Shown: positions 18,001 to 32,596 of the stretch, piece after piece | How positions within the stretch are numbered: the first letter of the stretch is position 1 | How the letters are laid out: each line of letters opens with the position of its first letter | Assembly (NCBI GenBank): GCA_029168955.1 | Contig: JAPDOI010001319.1 | Location: 1 to 64,000 of the forward strand | Direction of reading: 5' to 3' | Length of the DNA stretch: 64,000 nucleotides | DNA from: Aplectana chamaeleonis | Lineage: Eukaryota; Nematoda; Chromadorea; Rhabditida; Cosmocercidae | Position numbers and translations under genes: made by a program | The notes under the pieces: model-generated | What the model was told of the DNA's origin: nothing | The model's database searches: none | Seen by the model: only the letters and a program-made list of their open reading frames with translations

Positions 18001-21000
18001 TGACATCCTGATGACGTCATCAGATGCCTATGTACTTTACATGACATCCTGATGACGTCATCAGATGCCCTATGTACTTTACATGACATCCTGATGACGT
18101 CATCAGATGCCCTATGTACTTTACATGACATCCTGATGACGTCATCAGATGCCCTATGTACTTTACATGACATCCTGATGACGTCATCAGATGCCCTATG
18201 TACTTTACATGACATCCTGATGACGTCATCAGATGCCCTATGTACTTTACATGACATCCCGATGACGTCATCAGATGCCCTATGTACTTTACGTGACATC
18301 CTGATGACGTCATCAGATGCCTATGTACTTTACATGACACCCTGATGACGTCATCAGATGCCCTATGTACTCTACATGACACCCTGATGACGTCATCAGA
18401 TGCCCGATGTACTTTACATGACATCCTGATGACGTCATCAGATGCCCTATGTACTTTACATGACATCCTGATGACGTCATTAGATGCCCTATGTACTTTA
18501 CATGACATCCTGATGACGTCATCAGATGCCCTATGTACTTTACATGACATCCTGATGACGTCATCAGATGCCCTATGTACTTTACATGACATCCCGATGA
18601 CGTCATCAGATGCCCTATGTACTTTACATGACATCCTGATGACGTAATCAGATGCCCTATGTACTTTACATGACACCTGATGACGTCATCAGATGCCTAT
18701 GTACTTTACATGACATCCTGATGACGTCATCAGATGCCCTATGTACTTTACAGGACATCCTGATGACGTCTTCAAATGCCTGATGTACTTTATATGACAT
18801 CGTGATTACGTCATCAGATGCCCTATGTTCTTTACACGACATCCTGTTGACGTCATCAGATGCCCTATGTACTTTACATGACATCCTGATGACGTCATCA
18901 GATGCCCTATGTACTTTACATGACACCTGATGACGTCATCAGATGCCCTATGTACTTTACATGACATCCTGATGACGTCATCAGATGCCCTATGTACTTT
19001 ACATGACACCCTGATGACGTCATCAGATGCCCTATGTACTTTACATGACATCCTGATGACGTCATCAGATGCCCTATGTACTTTACATGACATCCTGATG
19101 ACGTCATCAGATGCCTATGTACTTTACATGACATCCTGATGACGTCATCAGATGCCCTATGCTTTACATGACACCCTGATGACGTCATCAGATGCCCTAT
19201 GTACTTTACATGACACCTGATGACGTCATCAGATGCCCTATGTACTTTACATGACATCCTGATGACGTCATCAGATGCCCTATGTACTTTACATGACACC
19301 TGATGACGTCATCAGATGCCTATGTACTTTACATGACATCCTGATGACGTCAACAGATGCCCTATGTACTTTACATGACACCCTGATGACGTCATCAGAT
19401 GCCCTATGTACTCTACATGACATCCTGATGACGTCATCAGATGCCCTATGTACTTTACATGACATCCTGATGACGTCATCAGATGCCCTATGTACTTTAC
19501 ATGACATCCTGATGACGTCATCAGATGCCCTATGTACTTTACATGACATCCTGATGACGTCATCAGATGCCCTATGTACTTTACATGACATCCTGATGAC
19601 GTCATCAGATGCCCTATGTACTTTACATGACATCCTGATGACGTCATCAGATGCCCTATGTACTTTACATGACATCCTGATGACGTCATCAGATGGCCTA
19701 TGTACTTTACATGACATCCTGATGACGTCATCAGATGCCCTATGTACTTTACATGACATCCTGATGACGTCATCAGATGCCCTATGTACTTTACATGACA
19801 TCCTGATGACGTCATCAGATGCCCTATGTACTTTACATGACATCCTGATGACGTCATCAGATGCCCTATGTACTTTACATGACATCCTGATGACGTCATC
19901 AGATGCCCTATGTACTTTACATGACATCCTGTTGACGTCATCAGATGCCCTATGTACTTTACATGACATCCTGATGACGTCATCAGATGCCCTATGTACT
20001 TTACATGACATCCTGATGACGTCATCAGATGCCCTATGTACTTTACATGACACCTGATGACGTCATCAGATGCCTATGTACTTTACATGACATCCTGATG
20101 ACGTCATCAGATGCCCTATGTACTTTACATGACACCCTGATGACGTCATCAGATGCCCTATGTACTTTACATGACACCTGATGACGTCATCAGATGCCCT
20201 ATGTACTTTACATGACATCCTGATGACGTCATCAGATGCCCTATGTACTTTACATGACATCCTGATGACGTCATCAGATGCCCTATGTACTTTACATGAC
20301 ACCTGATGACGTCATCAGATGCCCTATGTACTTTACATGACATCCTGATGACGTCATCAGATGCCCTATGTACTTTACATGACATCCTGATGACGTCATC
20401 AGATGCCCTATGTACTTTACATGACACCTGATGACGTCATCAGATGCCCTATGTACTTTACATGACATCCTGATGACGTCATCAGATGCCCTATGTACTT
20501 TACATGACACCTGATGACGTCATCAGATGCCTATGTACTTTACATGACATCCTGATGACGTCATCAGATGCCCTATGTACTTTACATGACATCCTGATGA
20601 CGTCATCAGATGCCCTATGTACTTTACATGACACCTGATGACGTCATCAGATGCCTATGTACTTTACATGGCATCCTGATGACGTCATCAGATGCCCTAT
20701 GTACTTTACATGACATCCTGATGACGTCATCAGATGCCCTATGTACTTTACATGACATCCTGATGACGTCATCAGATGCCCTATGTACTTTACATGACAG
20801 CCTGATGACGTCATCAGATGCCTATGTACTTTACATGACATCCTGATGACGTCATCAGATTCCCTATGTACTTTACGTGACGTCCTGGTGACGTTATCAG
20901 ATGCCCTATGTACTTTACATGACACCCTGATGACGTCACCAGATGCCCTATGTACTTTACATGACATCCTGATGACGTCATCAGATGCCCTATGTACTTT

Positions 21001-24000
21001 ACATGACATCCTGATGACGTCATCAGATGCCCTATGTACTTTACATGACTGATGACGTCATCAGATGCCCTATGTACTTTACATGACATCCTGATGACGT
21101 CATCAGATGCCTATGTACTTTACATGACACCTGATGACGTCATCAGATGCCCTATGTACTTTACATCCTGATGACGTCATCAGATGCCCTATGTACTTTA
21201 CATGACATCCTGATGACGTCATCAGATGCCCTATGTACTTTACATGACATCCTGATGACGTCATCAGATGCCCTATGTACTTTACATGACATCCTGATGA
21301 CGTCATCAGATGCCCTATGTACTTTACATGACACCTGATGACGTCATCAGATGCCCTATGTACTTTACATGACATCCTGATGACGTCATCAGATGCCCTA
21401 TGTACTTTACATGACACCCTGATGACGTCATCAGATGCCTATGTACTTTACATGACACCTGATGACGTCATCAGATGCCCTATGTACTTTACATGACATC
21501 CTGATGACGTCATCAGATGCCCTATGTACTTTACATGACATCCTGATGACGTCATCAGATGCCCTATGTACTTTACATGACATCCTGATGACGTCATCAG
21601 ATGCCCTATGTACTTTACATGACATCCTGATGACGTCATCAGATGCCTATGTACTTTACATGACACCTGATGACGTCATCAGATGCCTATGTACTTTACA
21701 TGACACCTGATGACGTCATCAGATGCCTATGTACTTTACATGACATCCTGATGACGTCATCAGATGCCCTATGTACTTTACATGACATCCTGATGACGTC
21801 ATCAGATGCCCTATGTACTTTACATGACATCCTGATGACGTCATCAGATGCCTATGTACTTTACATGACACCTGATGACGTCATCAGATGCCTATGTACT
21901 TTACATGACACCTGATGACGTCATCAGATGCCCTATGTACTTTACATGACATCCTGATGACGTCATCAGATGCCCTATGTACTTTACATGACACCTGATG
22001 ACGTCATCAGATGCCCTATGTACTTTACATGACATCCTGATGACGTCATCAGATGCCCTATGTACTTTACATGACATCCTGATGACGTCATCAGATGCCC
22101 TATGTACTTTACATGACACCTGATGACGTCATCAGATGCCCTATGTACTTTACATGACACCTGATGACGTCATCAGATGCCCTATGTACTTTACATGACA
22201 TCCTGATGACGTCATCAGATGCCCTATGTACTTTACATGACATCCTGATGACGTCATCAGATGCCTATGTACTTTACATGACATCCTGATGACGTCATCA
22301 GATGCCCTATGTACTTTACATGACACCTGATGACGTCATCAGATGCCTATGTACTTTACATGACATCCTGATGACGTCATCAGATGCCCTATGTACTTTA
22401 CATGACACCTGATGACGTCATCAGATGCCCTATGTACTTTACATGACATCCTGATGACGTCATCAGATGCCCTATGTACTTTACATGACACCTGATGACG
22501 TCATCAGATGCCCTATGTACTTTACATGACATCCTGATGACGTCATCAGATGCCTATGTACTTTACATGACATCCTGATGACGTCATCAGATGCCCTATG
22601 TACTTTACATGACACCTGATGACGTCATCAGATGCCCTATGTACTTTACATGACACCCTGATGACGTCATCAGATGCCCTATGTACTTTACATGACATCC
22701 TGATGACGTCATCAGATGCCCTATGTACTTTACATGACATCCTGATGACGTCATCAGATGCCCTATGTACTTTACATGACACCTGATGACGTCATCAGAT
22801 GCCCTATGTACTTTACATGACATCCTGATGACGTCATCAGATGCCCTATGTACTTTACATGACATCCTGATGACGTCATCAGATGCCCTATGTACTTTAC
22901 ATGACACCTGATGACGTCATCAGATGCCCTATGTACTTTACATGACATCCTGATGACGTCATCAGATGCCTATGTACTTTACATGACATCCTGATGACGT
23001 CATCAGATGCCCTATGTACTTTACATGACACCTGATGACGTCATCAGATGCCTATGTACTTTACATGACATCCTGATGACGTCATCAGATGCCCTATGTA
23101 CTTTACATGACACCTGATGACGTCATCAGATGCCCTATGTACTTTACATGACATCCTGATGACGTCATCAGATGCCCTATGTACTTTACATGACATCCTG
23201 ATGACGTCATCAGATGCCCTATGTACTTTACATGACACCCTGATGACGTCATCAGATGCCCTATGTACTTTACATGACACCTGATGACGTCATCAGATGC
23301 CCTATGTACTTTACATGACATCCTGATGACGTCATCAGATGCCCTATGTACTTTACATGACACCCTGATGACGTCATCAGATGCCCTATGTACTTTACAT
23401 GACATCCTGATGACGTCATCAGATGCCCTATGTACTTTACATGACATCCTGATGACGTCATCAGATGCCCTATGTACTTTACATGACACCTGATGACGTC
23501 ATCAGATGCCCTATGTACTTTACATGACATCCTGATGACGTCATCAGATGCCTATGTACTTTACATGACATCCTGGTGACGTCATCAGATGCCCTATGTA
23601 CTTTACATGACATCCTGATGACGTCATCAGATGCCCTATGTACTTTAAATGACATCCTGATGACGTCATCAGATGCCCTATGTACTTTACATGACATCCT
23701 GATGACGTCATCAGATGCCTATGTACTTTACATGACATCCTGATGACGTCATCAGATGCCCTATGTACTTTACATGACATCCTGATGACGTCATCAGATG
23801 CCTATGTACTTTACATGACATCCTGATGACGTCATCAGATGCCCTATGTACTTTACATGACATCCTGATGACGTCATCAGATGCCCTATGTACTTTACAT
23901 GACACCCTGATGACGTCATCAGATGCCCTATGTACTTTACATGACATCCTGATGACGTCATCAGATGCCCTATGTACTTTACATGACATCCTGATGACGT

Positions 24001-27000
24001 CATCAGATGCCCTATGTACTTTACAAGACATCCTGATGACGTCATCAGATGCCTATGTACTTTACATGACACCATGATGACGTCATCAGATGCCCTATGT
24101 ACTTTACATGACACCCTGATGACGTCATCAGATGCCCTATGTACTTTACATGACACCCTGATGACGTCATCAGATGCCCTATGTACTTTACATGACATCC
24201 TGATGACGTCATCAGATGCCCTATGTACTTTACAAGACATCCTGATGACGTCATCAGATGCCTATGTACTTTACAAGACATCCTGATGACGTCATCAGAT
24301 GCCTTATGTACTTTACATGACATCCTGATGACGTCATCAGATGCCCTATGTACTTTACAAGACATCCTGATGACGTCATCAGATGCCCTATGTACTTTAC
24401 ATGACACCCTGATGACGTCATCAGATGCCCTATGTACTTTACATGACACCCTGATGACGTCATCAGATGCCCTATGTACTTTACATGACACCTGATGACG
24501 TCATCAGATGCCCTATGTACTTTACATGACATCCTGATGACGTCATCAGATGCCCTATGTACTTTACATGACATCCTGATGACGTCATCAGATGCCCTAT
24601 GTACTTTACATGACATCCTGATGACGTCATCAGATGCCTATGTACTTTACATGACACCTGATGACGTCATCAGATGCCCTATGTACTTTACATGACATCC
24701 TGATGACGTCATCAGATGCCCTATGTACTTTACATGACACCTGATGACGTCATCAGATGCCCTATGTACTTTACATGACATCCTGATGACGTCATCAGAT
24801 GCCTATGTACTTTACATGACATCCTGATGACGTCATCAGATGCCCTATGTACTTTACATGACACCCTGATGACGTCATCAGATGCCCTATGTACTTTACA
24901 TGACACCCTGATGACGTCATCAGATGCCCTATGTACTTTACATGACATCCTGATGACGTCATCAGATGCCTATGTACTTTACATGACACCTGATGACGTC
25001 ATCAGATGCCCTATGTACTTTACATGACATCCTGATGACGTCATCAGATGCCTATGTACTTTACATGACACCCTGATGACGTCATCAGATGCCTATGTAC
25101 TTTACATGACATCCTGATGACGTCATCAGATGCCCTATGTACTTTACATGACACCTGATGACGTCATCAGATGCCCTATGTACTTTACATGACATCCTGA
25201 TGACGTCATCAGATGCCCTATGTACTTTACATGACACCTGATGACGTCATCAGATGCCTATGTACTTTACATGACATCCTGATGACGTCATCAGATGCCC
25301 TATGTACTTTACATGACATCCTGATGACGTCATCAGATGCCCTATGTACTTTACATGACACCTGATGACGTCATCAGATGCCCTATGTACTTTACATGAC
25401 ACCCTGATGACGTCATCAGATGCCCTATGTACTTTACATGACATCCTGATGACGTCATCAGATGCTCTATGTACTTTACATGACATCCTGATGACGTCAT
25501 CAGATGCCCTATGTACTTTACATGACATCCTGATGACGTCATCAGATGCCTATGTACTTTACATGACATCCTGATGACGTCATCAGATGCCCTATGTACT
25601 TTACAAGACATCCTGATGACGTCATCAGATGCCTATGTACTTTACATGACATCCTGATGACGTCATCAGATGCCCTATGTACTTTACATGACACCCTGAT
25701 GACGTCATCAGATGCCCTATGTACTTTACATGACATCCTGATGACGTCATCAGATGCCCTATGTACTTTACAAGACATCCTGATGACGTCATCAGATGCC
25801 CTATGTACTTTACATGACATCCTGATGACGTCATCAGATGCCCTATGTACTTTACATGACATCCTGATGACGTCATCAGATGCCCTATGTACTTTACAAG
25901 ACATCCTGATGACGTCATCAGATGCCTATGTACTTTACATGACATCCTGATGACGTCATCAGATGCCCTATGTACTTTACAAGACACCCTGATGACGTCA
26001 TCAGATGCCCTATGTACTTTACATGACATCCTGATGACGTCATCAGATGCCCTATGTACTTTACATGACACCTGATGACGTCATCAGATGCCCTATGTAC
26101 TTTACATGACATCCTGATGACGTCATCAGATGCCCTATGTACTTTACATGACATCCTGATGACGTCATCAGATGCCCTATGTACTTTACATGACATCCTG
26201 ATGACGTCATCAGATGCCTATGTACTTTACATGACATCCTGATGACGTCATCAGATGCCCTATGTACTTTACATGACATCCTGATGACGTCATCAGATGC
26301 CCTATGTACTTTACATGACATCCTGATGACGTCATCAGATGCCCTATGTACTTTACATGACACCTGATGACGTCATCAGATGCCCTATGTACTTTACATG
26401 ACATCCTGATGACGTCATCAGATGCCCTATGTACTTTACATGACATCCTGATGACGTCATCAGATGCCTATGTACTTTACATGACACCTGATGACGTCAT
26501 CAGATGCCCTATGTACTTTACATGACATCCTGATGACGTCATCAGATGCCCTATGTACTTTACATGACATCCTGATGACGTCATCAGATGCCCTATGTAC
26601 TTTACATGACATCCTGATGACGTCATCAGATGCCCTATGTACTTTACATGACATCCTGATGACGTCATCAGATGCCCTATGTACTTTACAAGACATCCTG
26701 ATGACGTCATCAGATGCCCTATGTACTTTACATGACATCCTGATGACGTCATCAGATGCCCTATGTACTTTACAAGACATCCTGATGACGTCATCAGATG
26801 CCTATGTACTTTACATGACATCCTGATGACGTCATCAGATGCCCTATGTACTTTACAAGACATCCTGATGACGTCATCAGATGCCCTATGTACTTTACAT
26901 GACACCCTGATGACGTCATCAGATGCCCTATGTACTTTACATGACATCCTGATGACGTCATCAGATGCCCTATGTACTTTACATGACACCCTGATGACGT

Positions 27001-27060
27001 CATCAGATGCCCTATGTACTTTACATGACATCCTGATGACGTCATCAGATGCCCTATGTA
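1..27060. repeat. Satellite subdomain A, mixed 42/41-bp monomers
   Basis: In this part 41-bp monomers (one C missing from either C-run) are scattered among 42-bp ones, so reading frames break often. Short forms recur every two or three monomers over long stretches; for example the CACCTG form lies at 20,051, 20,175, 20,300, 20,425, 20,508 and 20,632. Long pure 42-mer runs lie at about 11,864-12,822, 13,075-13,965, 15,291-16,336 and 19,330-20,053. More diverged monomers cluster near 1,450-1,640, 2,150-2,950, 5,340-5,880, 8,480-8,800, 13,590-14,240 and 18,750-18,850. Confidence 0.85.
13590..13810. repeat. Cluster of variant monomers (TTAGATGACA type)
   Basis: Consecutive monomers here share a C-to-G change that turns TTACATGACA into TTAGATGACA. 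The same change appears singly near 13,227, 15,488, 16,033, 27,349 and 27,684. A local cluster of one diagnostic variant shows local duplication of monomers, as unequal exchange would produce. Confidence 0.7.
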
Positions 27061-27800
27061 CTTTACATGACATCTGATGACGTCATCAGATGTACTTTAC
27101 ATGACATCCTGATGACGTCATCAGATGCCCTATGTACTTTACATGACACCCTGATGACGTCATTAGATGCCTATGTACTTTACATGACATCCTGATGACG
27201 TCATCAGATGCACTATGTACTTTACATGACATCCTGATGATGTCATCAGATGCCCATGTACTTTGCATGACATCCTGATGACGTCATCAGATGCCCTATG
27301 TACTTTCCATGACATCCTGATGACGTCATCAGATGCCCTATGTACTTTAGATGACACCGTGATGACGTCATCAGATGCCCTATGTACTTTACATGACATC
27401 CTGATGACGTCATCAGATGCCATATGTACTTTACATGACATCCTGATGACGTCATCAGATGCCCTATGTACTTTACATGACACCCTGATGACGTCATCCG
27501 ATGCACTATGTACTTAACATGACATCGTGATGACGTCATCAGATCCCCTATGTATTTTAAATGACACCCTGATGACGTCATCAGATGCACTATATGCTTT
27601 ACATGACATCCTGAAGACGTCATCAGATGCCCTGTGTACTTTAAATGATATCCTGATGACGTCATAAGATGCCCTATGTACTTTAGATGACACCGTGATG
27701 ACGTCATCAGATGCCCTATGTACTTTACATGACACCCTGATGACGTCATCCGATGCACTATGTACTTAACATGACATCGTGATGACGTCATCAGATCCCC
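27061..27800. repeat. Degenerate satellite junction between two subdomains
   Basis: Monomers here carry many private substitutions and small indels, for example TACTTAACATGACATCGTG, a lost segment at about 27,090, and CCGATGCACT for CAGATGCCCT. A six-monomer block is duplicated with a 252-bp offset: its variants at 27,481-27,550 recur at 27,733-27,800. To the right the array becomes very homogeneous. This looks like an older core between two differently amplified domains. Confidence 0.7.
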
Positions 27801-30800
27801 TATGTACTTTGCATGACATCCTGATGACGTCATCAGATGCCCTATGTACTTTACATGACACCCTGATGACGTCATCAGATGCCCTATGTACTTTACATGA
27901 CACCCTGATGACGTCATCAGATGCCCTATGTACTTTACATGACATCCTGATGACGTCATCAGATGCCCTATGTACTTTACATGACACCCTGATGACGTCA
28001 TCAGATGCCCTATGTACTTTACATGACATCCTGATGACGTCATCAGATGCCCTATGTACTTTACATGACACCCTGATGACGTCATCAGATGCCCTATGTA
28101 CTTTACATGACATCCTGATGACGTCATCAGATGCCCTATGTACTTTACATGACAATCTGATGACGTCATCAGATGCCCTATGTACTTTACATGACATCCT
28201 GATGACGTCATCAGATGCCCTATGTTCTTTACATGACATCCTGATGACGTCATCAGATGCCCTATGTACTTTACATGACACCCTGATGACGTCATCAGAT
28301 GCCCTATGTACTTTACATGACATCCTGATGACGTCATCAGATGCCCTATGTACTTTACATGACACCCTGATGACGTCATCAGATGCCCTATGTACTTTAC
28401 ATGACATCCTGATGACGTCATCAGATGCCCTATGTACTTTACATGACATCCTGATGACGTCATCAGATGCCCTATGTACGTCACATGACATCTGATGACG
28501 TCATCAGATGCCCTATGTACTTTACATGACATCCTGATGACGTCATCAGATGCCCTATGTACTTTACATGACACCCTGATGACGTCATCAGATGCCCTAT
28601 GTACTTTACATGACATCCTGATGACGTCATCAGATGCCCTATGTACTTTACATGACATCCTGATGACGTCATCAGATGCCCTATGTACTTTACATGACAC
28701 CCTGATGACGTCATCAGATGCCCTATGTACTTTACATGACATCCTGATGACGTCATCAGATGCCCTATGTACTTTACATGACACCCTGATGACGTCATCA
28801 GATGCCCTATGTACTTTACATGACACCCTGATGACGTCATCAGATGCCCTATGTACTTTACATGACACCCTGATGACGTCATCAGATGCCCTATGTACTT
28901 TACATGACATCCTGATGACGTCATCAGATGCCCTATGTACTTTACATGACACCCTGATGACGTCATCAGATGCCCTATGTACTTTACATGACACCCTGAT
29001 GACGTCATCAGATGCCCTATGTACTTTACATGACATCCTGATGACGTCATCAGATGCCCTATGTACTTTACATGACACCCTGATGACGTCATCAGATGCC
29101 CTATGTACTTTACATGACATCCTGATGACGTCATCAGATGCCCTATGTACTTTACATGACACCCTGATGACGTCATCAGATGCCCTATGTACTTTACATG
29201 ACATCCTGATGACGTCATCAGATGCCCTATGTTCTTTACATGACACCCTGATGACGTCATCAGATGCCCTATGTACTTTACATGACACCCTGATGACGTC
29301 ATCAGATGCCCTATGTACTTTACATGACATCCTGAGGACGTCATCAGATGCCCTATGTACTTTACATGACATCCTGATGACGTCATCAGATGCCCTATGT
29401 ACTTTACATGACACCTGATGACGTCATCAGATGCCCTATGTACTTTACATGACACCCTGATGACGTCATCAGATGCCCTATGTACTTTACATGACACCCT
29501 GATGACGTCATCAGATGCCCTATGTACTTTACATGACATCCTGATGACGTCATCAGATGCCCTATGTACTTTACATGACATCCTGATGACGTCATCAGAT
29601 GCCCTATGTTCTTTACATGACACCCTGATGACGTCATCAGATGCCCTATGTACTTTACATGACACCCTGATGGCGTCATCAGATGTCCTATGTACTTTGC
29701 ACGACATCCTGATGACGTCATCAGATGCCCTATGTACTTCACATGACACCCTGATGACGTCATCAGATGCCCTATGTACTTTACATGACATCCTGATGAC
29801 GTCATCAGATGCCCTATGTACTTTACATGACATCCTGATGACGTCATCAGATGCCCTATGTTCTTTACATGACATCCTGATGACGTCATCAGATGCCCTA
29901 TGTACTTTACATGACATCCTGATGACGTCATCAGGATGCCCTATGTACTTTACATGACACCCTGATGACGTCATCAGATGCCCTATGTACTTTACATGAC
30001 ACCCTGATGACGTCATCAGATGCCCTATGTACTTTACATGACACCCTGATGACGTCATCAGATGCCCTATGTACTTTACATGACATCCTGATGACGTCAT
30101 CAGATGCCCTATGTACTTTACATGACACCCTGATGACGTCATCAGATGCCCTATGTACTTTACATGACATCCTGATGACGTCATCAGATGCCCTATGTAC
30201 TTTACATGACACCCTGATGACGTCATCAGATGCCCTATGTACTTTACATGACATCCTGATGACGTCATCAGATGCCCTATGTTTTTTACATGACATCCTG
30301 ATGACGTCATCAGATGCCCTATGTACTTTACATGACACCCTGATGACGTCATCAGATGCCCTATGTACTTTACATGACACCCTGATGACGTCATCAGATG
30401 CCCTATGTACTTTACATGACATCCTGATGACGTCATCAGATGCCCTATGTACTTTACATGACACCCTGATGACGTCATCAGATGCCCTATGTACTTTACA
30501 TGACATCCTGATGACGTCATCAGATGCCCTATGTTCTTTACATGACACCCTGATGACGTCATCAGATGCCCTATGTACTTTACATGACACCCTGATGACG
30601 TCATCAGATGCCCTATGTACTTTACATGACATCCTGATGACGTCATCAGATGCCCTATGTACTTTACATGACACCCTGATGACGTCATCAGATGCCCTAT
30701 GTACTTTACATGACACCCTGATGACGTCATCAGATGCCCTATGTACTTTACATGACACCCTGATGACGTCATCAGATGCCCTATGTACTTTACATGACAT

Positions 30801-32596
30801 CCTGATGACGTCATCAGATGCCCTATGTTCTTTACATGACACCCTGATGACGTCATCAGATGCCCTATGTACTTTACATGACACCCTGATGACGTCATCA
30901 GATGCCCTATGTACTTTACATGACACCCTGATGACGTCATCAGATGCCCTATGTACTTTTTCATGACACCCTGATGACGTCATCAGATGCCCTATGTACT
31001 TTACATGACATCCTGATGACGTCATCAGATGCCCTATGTACTTTACATGACACCCTGATGACGTCATCAGATGCCCTATGTACTTTACATGACACCCTGA
31101 TGACGTCATCAGATGCCCTATGTACTTTACATGACATCCTGATGACGTCATCAGATGCCCTATGTACTTTACATGACACCCTGATGACGTCATCAGATGC
31201 CCTATGTACTTTACATGACATCCTGATGACGTCATCAGATGCCCTATGTACTTTACATGACACCCTGATGACGTCATCAGATGCCCTATGTACTTTACAT
31301 GACACCCTGATGACGTCATCAGATGCCCTATGTACTTTACATGACATCCTGATGACGTCATCAGATGCCCTATGTACTTTACATGACATCCTGATGACGT
31401 CATCAGATGCCCTATGTACTTTACATGACACCCTGATGACGTCATCAGATGCCCTATGTACTTTACATGACATCCTGATGACGTCATCAGATGCCCTATG
31501 TTCTTTACATGACACCCTGATGACGTCATCAGATGCCCTATGTACTTTACATGACACCCTGATGACGTCATCAGATGCCCTATGTACTTTACATGACACC
31601 CTGATGACGTCATCAGATGCCCTATGTACTTTACATGACATCCTGATGACGTCATCAGATGCCCTATGTACTTTACATGACATCCTGATGACGTCATCAG
31701 ATGCCCTATGTACTTTACATGACATCCTGATGACGTCATCAGATGCCCTATGTACTTTACATGACACCCTGATGACGTCATCAGATGCCCTATGTACTTT
31801 ACATGACCCCCTGATCACGTCATCAGATGCCCTATGTACTTTACATGACATCCTGATGACGTCATCAGATGCCCTATGTACTTTACATGACACCCTGATG
31901 ACGTCATCAGATGCCCTATGTACTTTACATGACATCCTGATGACGTCATCAGATGCCCTATGTACTTTACATGACACCCTGATGACGTCATCAGATGCCC
32001 TATGTACTTTTACATGACATCCTGATGACGTCATCAGATGCCCTATGTACTTTACATGACACCCTGATGACGTCATCAGATGCCCTATGTACTTTACATG
32101 ACACCCTGATGACGTCATCAGATGCCCTATGTACTTTACATGACATCCTGATGACGTCATCAGATGCCCTATGTTCTTTACATGACACCCTGATGACGTC
32201 ATCAGATGCCCTATGTACTTTACATGACACCCTGATGACGTCATCAGATGCCCTATGTACTTTACATGACACCCTGATGACGTCATCAGATGCCCTATGT
32301 ACTTTACATGACATCCTGATGACGTCATCAGATGCCCTATGTACTTTACATGACATCCTGATGACGTCATCAGATGCCCTATGTACTTTACATGACACCC
32401 TGATGACGTCATCAGATGCCCTATGTACTTTACATGACACCCTGATGACGTCATCAGATGCCCTATGTACTTTACATGACACCCTGATGACGTCATCAGA
32501 TGCCCTATGTACTTTACATGACACCTGATGACGTCATCAGATGCCCTATGTACTTTACATGACACCCTGATGACGTCATCAGATGCCCTATGTACT
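27800..32596. repeat. Satellite subdomain B, homogeneous 42-bp monomers
   Basis: Almost every monomer is exactly 42 bp and alternates between ATCC and ACCC types. Rare marker changes (GTTCTTTA for GTACTTTA) lie at 28,224, 29,231, 29,608, 29,860, 30,533, 30,827, 31,500 and 32,173, with GTTTTTTA at 30,281. All are whole numbers of monomers apart, allowing for five single-base indels (28,491, 29,411, 29,935, 30,959 and 32,009). Because 42 is divisible by three, apparent ORFs of up to 827 codons appear on both strands; these are not supported as genes. Confidence 0.85.

Larger units (their letters stand above)
1..32596. repeat. 42-bp satellite array with a CRE palindrome in every monomer
   Basis: A tandem array fills the first half of the window and continues beyond its left edge. 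The consensus monomer is 42 bp, with common 41-bp and rarer 40-bp forms, giving roughly 780 copies. Each monomer contains CTGATGACGTCATCAG, a perfect 16-bp palindrome whose core TGACGTCA is the CREB/ATF (bZIP) octamer, and a second imperfect dyad ATGTACTTTACAT. The main variable sites are ATCC versus ACCC before the palindrome, loss of one C there (ACC), and loss of one C after it (GCCTAT for GCCCTAT). The array stops abruptly at GTACT. No unique spacers separate the copies. A structural satellite is the safest reading; any regulatory role is inference. Confidence 0.98.

Noticed and set aside
27246..31781. Giant protein-coding genes in the satellite (up to 827 codons)
   Set aside because: They exist on both strands and in several frames purely because the 42-bp unit lacks stops; composition is fixed by the repeat and there is no start context or end structure.
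1..32596. CRISPR-like array
   Set aside because: Repeats are directly tandem with no unique spacers and no cas genes, and the flanking DNA is eukaryotic transposon sequence.
1..32596. Telomeric repeat
   Set aside because: The nematode telomere unit TTAGGC is absent; the monomer is 42 bp.
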